Assembly (NCBI GenBank): GCA_016194625.1
Contig: JACQBB010000449.1
Span: 1-6,634 of the forward strand
Direction of reading: 5' to 3'
Source: Elusimicrobiota bacterium
GTDB lineage: Bacteria; Elusimicrobiota; Elusimicrobia; UBA1565; UBA9628
Length of the DNA stretch: 6,634 nucleotides
Shown: positions 3,860 through 6,634 of the stretch, piece by piece
Layout of the letters: each line of letters starts with the position of its first letter
Numbering within the stretch: the first letter of the stretch is position 1
The notes under the pieces: generated by a model
Databases searched by the model: none
The model's input: the letters and a program-made list of their open reading frames with translations, nothing else
Told to the model about the DNA's origin: nothing
Translations under genes and position numbers: made by a program

Positions 3860-4835
3860 GACTCCAATGAACGAGAAAAACCCTCTGGATTTCCGCGGTT
3901 CCGGCCTCTGGGCCGTCATCTTGGGCGGCTCGTCGGGCTTCGGCCTGGCGACGGCTAAAAGACTGGCACGCGCCGGCTTCAACATCATCATCGGCCACAA
4001 GGACAAGGAAGGCACGGTCGAGACGGTCATCAAGCCCCACTTCGACGAGATCCGCAAAGCCGGCGTCCAGCTCGTCACGCACAACGTCAACCTGTTCGAC
4101 GACGAGGGCCGCGGCGAGGTCTTCGAGTCCATCATGACCCACGCCGGCCCCGGCAAGGTCCACCTGTTCATGCAGTCGATCGCGGCCGGCTCCTGCCGCC
4201 TGATGATCGAGGACAAGACGCCGGACTTCCGCGGCCAGGCCATCAAGGGCCTCGCCGACGCGCTCGGCCTCCCCGCCGAGAAGGTGAAGGCCGCGGTCAA
4301 CACCGCCTTCCACGACAAGGGCTGCGACGCCCTGCACACGCTCGCCGACTCGCGCATCCCGTACCGCGAGGAGCTGCTGACCCAGGACGACCTGGCCAAG
4401 ACCGTCTTCATGATGGGCTACGACTATCTGCTGTGGAGCCGCGAGCTGTGCAAGGAGGGACTGCTCTCCAAGGACGCGCGCGTGGTGGCGATGACCTCCG
4501 AGGGCAACGAGGTCGCCTGGAAGGGCTACGCCGCCGTCTCCGCCGCGAAGACCGCGCTCGAGGCGTCGTGCCGCGCGATGGCCGTCGAGCTGGCGCCGTA
4601 CGGCGTCTCCTCCTACATCGTGCAGGCCGGCATCACCGACACGCCCGCCGGCAACGCGATCCCGAACTTCGACCTGATGAAGGCGCAGGCGCGCATCCGC
4701 AACCCGTTCCACCGCCTGACCACGCCGGAGGACGTCGCCGAGACCATCCTCGGCCTGTGCGGCCCGACGCTGCGCTGGGCCAACGGGACCATCGTCCGCG
4801 TCGACGGCGGCGAGGCCGTCTCCGGCCTGGCATGA
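3858..4835 (+). CDS. FabI/FabL-type enoyl-ACP reductase (atypical short-chain dehydrogenase with insertion)
   Basis: A 325-residue NAD(P)H-dependent reductase that probably saturates enoyl-acyl chains, the last step of fatty-acyl elongation. Numbered from the Met at 3867: ILGGSSGFG (18-26) is the Rossmann loop and MQSIA (102-106) matches the VHSIG stretch of FabI. Ser211 and Tyr221-x6-Lys228 (GYAAVSAAK) have the Y-x6-K spacing of FabI and FabL, not the Y-x3-K of ordinary dehydrogenases. Ser stands ten residues before that Tyr as in FabL, where FabI has a second Tyr. AGITDTPAGNAIPNFD (255-269) is the substrate loop and NGTIVRVDGG the C-terminal motif. FabI is about 260 residues; the excess is an insertion at about 110-168 rich in charged and helical sequence. 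Starts at 3831, 3858 and 3867 are possible. Its stop overlaps the next start (ATGA), so it leads a coupled operon. A specialised enoyl-CoA substrate is the alternative. Confidence 0.8.
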   Translation: MTPMNEKNPLDFRGSGLWAVILGGSSGFGLATAKRLARAGFNIIIGHKDKEGTVETVIKPHFDEIRKAGVQLVTHNVNLFDDEGRGEVFESIMTHAGPGKVHLFMQSIAAGSCRLMIEDKTPDFRGQAIKGLADALGLPAEKVKAAVNTAFHDKGCDALHTLADSRIPYREELLTQDDLAKTVFMMGYDYLLWSRELCKEGLLSKDARVVAMTSEGNEVAWKGYAAVSAAKTALEASCRAMAVELAPYGVSSYIVQAGITDTPAGNAIPNFDLMKAQARIRNPFHRLTTPEDVAETILGLCGPTLRWANGTIVRVDGGEAVSGLA

Positions 4836-5839
4836 GCACCTTCGACATCCTCGGGATGGGCTGGGCCCTCCCCAAGAACGAGATCGACAACGACTTCCTC
4901 TACAAGGAAGTCGGCCTGCGCATCCCCCCGCGCTGGGCCATGTCGCGCCTGGGCATCTCCAAGCGCTACTCCGTGCTCACGCGCGAGTACATCGCCAAGA
5001 CCAAGAACGCCGACCCGGTGCAGGCCATCGTCCACGCCCGCGCCAACGGCGAGACGCCGGTGACCCTGGGCGTGCGCGCCGCGCGCATGGCGCTGGAGAA
5101 GGCCGGCGTGAAGCCCGAGCAGGTGGGCATGATCGTCTGCAACTGCGACTGCCCCTTCGACCTGGCGCCGGGGCCGGCGAACTACATCGCCCGCGACCTG
5201 GGCGTGGGCGGCGGGCCGCACATGGACGTCAACACCGCCTGCTCCTCCTTCGCCCGCCACATGAAACTGCTGGCCGACATGCGCGACGACGCCTGGCCGG
5301 ATTTCGTGCTGACCGTGCAGACCGGCGCCTTCACGACCCGCACCAGCTACGCCGCCGACTGCTTCGACGGCTACATCTGGGGCGACGGCGCCGCCGCCCA
5401 GGTCTCCTCGCTCAAGCACAAGGGCCGGCTCAAGGTCGAGCCCGTCCTGTTCGAGACCGACCCCAAAGGCTGCGACGACGTCAAGGTGGACGCCGCCGCG
5501 CACTTCGTGCAGGAAGGCTCCAAGATCCGCGAGTTCTCCATCCGCAAGACCGTCGAGGCCTTCGAGGCCATCGCCGCCGCCAAGAAGCTCTACGCCGAGG
5601 ACGTCTACACCGTGACGCACCAGGCCAACGCCGTGATGATGAAGTCCATCATCGGCCACCTGCAGCTGCCGCCGGAGCGCCACATCATGAACGTCGTCGA
5701 GCAGGGCAACATCGCCGCGGCCGGCATGCCCTCGGCCGTCGCGCAGAGGCTGGACTCGCTCAAGAAGGGCGACCAGATCGTCTACTGCGTGCTCGGCGCG
5801 GGCCTCGCCTGGGGCGGCGGCCTGCTGGAGGTGCGCTGA
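4832..5839 (+). CDS. 3-oxoacyl-ACP synthase III (KAS III, FabH-like condensing enzyme)
   Basis: 335 residues, slightly longer than E. coli FabH (317). KAS III enzymes condense an acyl-CoA (or acyl-thioester) with malonyl-ACP to start or extend a chain. The full catalytic triad is present: Cys137 in DVNTACSSF, His263 in VTHQAN, Asn293 in QGNIAAAGMP. Trp35 and Arg39 in RWAMSRLG match the CoA-binding Trp32 and Arg36 of FabH. GDGAAA (185-190 region) and the C-terminal GAGLAWGGGLL are also family marks. Two oddities are an insertion of roughly 15-20 residues at about 50-75, where FabH has a short loop, and a Cys-x-Cys-x-Cys motif (103, 105, 107) on the strand before the acyl tunnel. The ATG lies within the stop of the preceding gene (ATGA), with no separate ribosome binding site, so translation is coupled. 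It could be a specialised initiator or a starter-unit-selective synthase rather than housekeeping FabH. Confidence 0.88.
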   Translation: MSTFDILGMGWALPKNEIDNDFLYKEVGLRIPPRWAMSRLGISKRYSVLTREYIAKTKNADPVQAIVHARANGETPVTLGVRAARMALEKAGVKPEQVGMIVCNCDCPFDLAPGPANYIARDLGVGGGPHMDVNTACSSFARHMKLLADMRDDAWPDFVLTVQTGAFTTRTSYAADCFDGYIWGDGAAAQVSSLKHKGRLKVEPVLFETDPKGCDDVKVDAAAHFVQEGSKIREFSIRKTVEAFEAIAAAKKLYAEDVYTVTHQANAVMMKSIIGHLQLPPERHIMNVVEQGNIAAAGMPSAVAQRLDSLKKGDQIVYCVLGAGLAWGGGLLEVR

Positions 5840-6567
5840 TGTCCGACATGATCGCGGTCGTGACCGGCGGCTCGGGCGGCATCGGCGCCGCCGTCGCCAA
5901 GATGATCCACGCCAAGTCCGAAGGCCAGCTGAAGGTCTGCGTGCATTACAACGGCAACATGGAGGCCGCGAGATCCGTCTCGGCCGAGATCCCCGGCTCT
6001 TTCATCGTGAAGGCCGATCTCGCATCGGCGGACGGTCGCAAGGCCCTCCTGGACGCCGTGCTGGCTCAGGGCACGCCGTATTGCCTGGTCAACAACGCCG
6101 GGATCGACAAGCCTCACGAGCCGGCGCTGATGGTCACGGAGGCGTCGTTCGACAAGATCATCGACACCAACCTCAAGGCGCCGTTGCTGTTGATGGTCGA
6201 TTTCGCCAAGGAGATGGCCCGCGCCGACGGCGGCGTCATCGTCAACGTCTCCTCCGTGCTCGCGCGCAAGGCCGTGGTCGGCTCGGCCGTCTACCGCGCC
6301 TCCAAGGCCGCGCTCGAGGCGCTGACCCGGCAGTTCGCGGCCGAGCTCGGCCCCAAGGGCATCCGCGTCGTCGCCGTGGCCCCGGGCTTCATCGAGACCG
6401 CGATGACCGCCGGCATCCCGGAGGAACAGCGCGCGGGCATCGCCAAGGACGTGGCGCTGGGCTCGTTCGGCGCGCCCGAGGCCGTGGCCGAGACCGTGTG
6501 GCACGCCGTCGAGAACCAGTACCTGAACGGCGCCGTCATCGCCGTCGACGGGGGCATGGGACTGTGA
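5839..6567 (+). CDS. fabG: 3-oxoacyl-ACP reductase (FabG-like)
   Basis: 242 residues, matching the 244 of E. coli FabG. It reduces 3-oxoacyl-ACP to 3-hydroxyacyl-ACP with NADPH. Visible are TGGSGGIG (9-16), NNAG (85-88), Asn111, Ser139 in NVSSV, Tyr152-x3-Lys156 in VYRASKAALE, APGFIET (181-187) and the ending GAVIAVDGGMGL. These cover the complete Asn-Ser-Tyr-Lys tetrad. The start shares one base with the previous stop (TGATG), and GGAGG at 5827-5831 lies 7 nt upstream inside the KAS III gene, so it has its own ribosome binding site besides coupling. The first third uses more A/T-ending codons (GAA, CAT, AGA, TCT, GAT, GCA, GGT, GCT, TAT) than the KAS III gene before it. It acts between the KAS III and the dehydratase that follows. 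The FabG family is broad, so a specialised acyl substrate is possible. Confidence 0.88.
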   Translation: MSDMIAVVTGGSGGIGAAVAKMIHAKSEGQLKVCVHYNGNMEAARSVSAEIPGSFIVKADLASADGRKALLDAVLAQGTPYCLVNNAGIDKPHEPALMVTEASFDKIIDTNLKAPLLLMVDFAKEMARADGGVIVNVSSVLARKAVVGSAVYRASKAALEALTRQFAAELGPKGIRVVAVAPGFIETAMTAGIPEEQRAGIAKDVALGSFGAPEAVAETVWHAVENQYLNGAVIAVDGGMGL

Positions 6568-6634
6568 CGCCCGCCGAGCTCCTGACGCGCCTGCCCCAGG
6601 CGCGCCCCTGCCGCTTCGTCGACGAGATCGTCGA
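6564..6634 (+). CDS. hotdog-fold 3-hydroxyacyl-ACP dehydratase (FabZ-like), N-terminal fragment
   Basis: Twenty-three codons plus two bases, running off the right edge. The GTG start overlaps the FabG stop by four bases (GTGA), like the other junctions of this operon. The residues LLTRLPQARPCRFVDEIV match the FabZ/ApeI-type N-terminus (LPHRxPFxxVDxIxE), with Gln where FabZ has His after LP. That His is not the catalytic one; the catalytic His and Glu lie downstream, outside the window. A dehydratase is the step missing from the other three genes, which supports the call. It could also be another hotdog thioester enzyme such as a thioesterase. Confidence 0.65.
   Translation, partial: MTPAELLTRLPQARPCRFVDEIV

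Noticed and set aside
3828..4712. 294-codon minus-strand frame opposite the enoyl reductase
   Set aside because: Reverse-strand shadow; the plus strand carries the dehydrogenase motifs and the coupled operon.
4613..5683. 356-codon open frame on the minus strand opposite the KAS III gene
   Set aside because: It is rich in Val, Gly, His, Leu and Asp in the pattern produced by the reverse strand of a GC-rich gene, matches no family I know, and lies opposite a gene with an intact catalytic triad.
1..6634. CRISPR arrays, tRNA or rRNA genes, insertion sequences
   Set aside because: No regularly spaced direct repeats, no tRNA-like cloverleaf or rRNA stretch, and no transposase motif or terminal repeats were seen on reading both strands.

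Overview
The window is GC-rich bacterial DNA from an organism with an outer membrane: it encodes a TolC/CzcC-type outer-membrane efflux protein with a signal peptide. Most genes use almost only G- or C-ending codons and are tightly packed, with 4-base overlaps and stops that abut. I cannot name the lineage from the sequence alone. A GC-rich, poorly cultured Gram-negative phylum such as Elusimicrobiota is a guess, not a result.

Layout. (1) Positions 1-385, minus strand: the first 70 codons of a CaiB/BaiF family III CoA-transferase, preceded by a 50-residue unknown reading frame with a strong ribosome binding site. Codon use here is visibly different from the rest. (2) Positions 386-676: no convincing gene, but a 20-bp-arm hairpin at 598-659 just downstream of the next gene. 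(3) Positions 677-1897: a divergent pair, a YdfG-like 3-hydroxy-acid dehydrogenase (minus) and an OsmC/Ohr-like peroxidase (plus). Their start codons are only 33 bp apart, with mirror-image TAGAAT boxes each 6 nt from its ATG. (4) Positions 1898-3721, minus strand: an apparent operon of a shortened outer-membrane efflux protein, a small secreted Cys/His protein and a DUF2231 membrane protein. (5) Positions 3722-3857: a divergent regulatory region with a perfect 11-bp inverted repeat. (6) Position 3858 to the window end, plus strand: four translationally coupled genes for an enoyl reductase of FabI/FabL type, a KAS III (FabH-like) condensing enzyme, a FabG ketoreductase and the start of a hotdog-fold dehydratase.

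How they work together. The last four genes supply every step of one fatty-acyl elongation cycle (condense, reduce, dehydrate, reduce) in one coupled transcript. The usual housekeeping companions (plsX, fabD, acpP, fabF) are not visible. This looks like a dedicated acyl-chain-building pathway, and the enoyl reductase and the KAS III both carry unusual insertions. It is the most likely place for something undescribed. The three-gene minus operon facing it is probably an envelope or metal-stress module. The YdfG/OsmC pair looks like ordinary accessory metabolism and peroxide defence.
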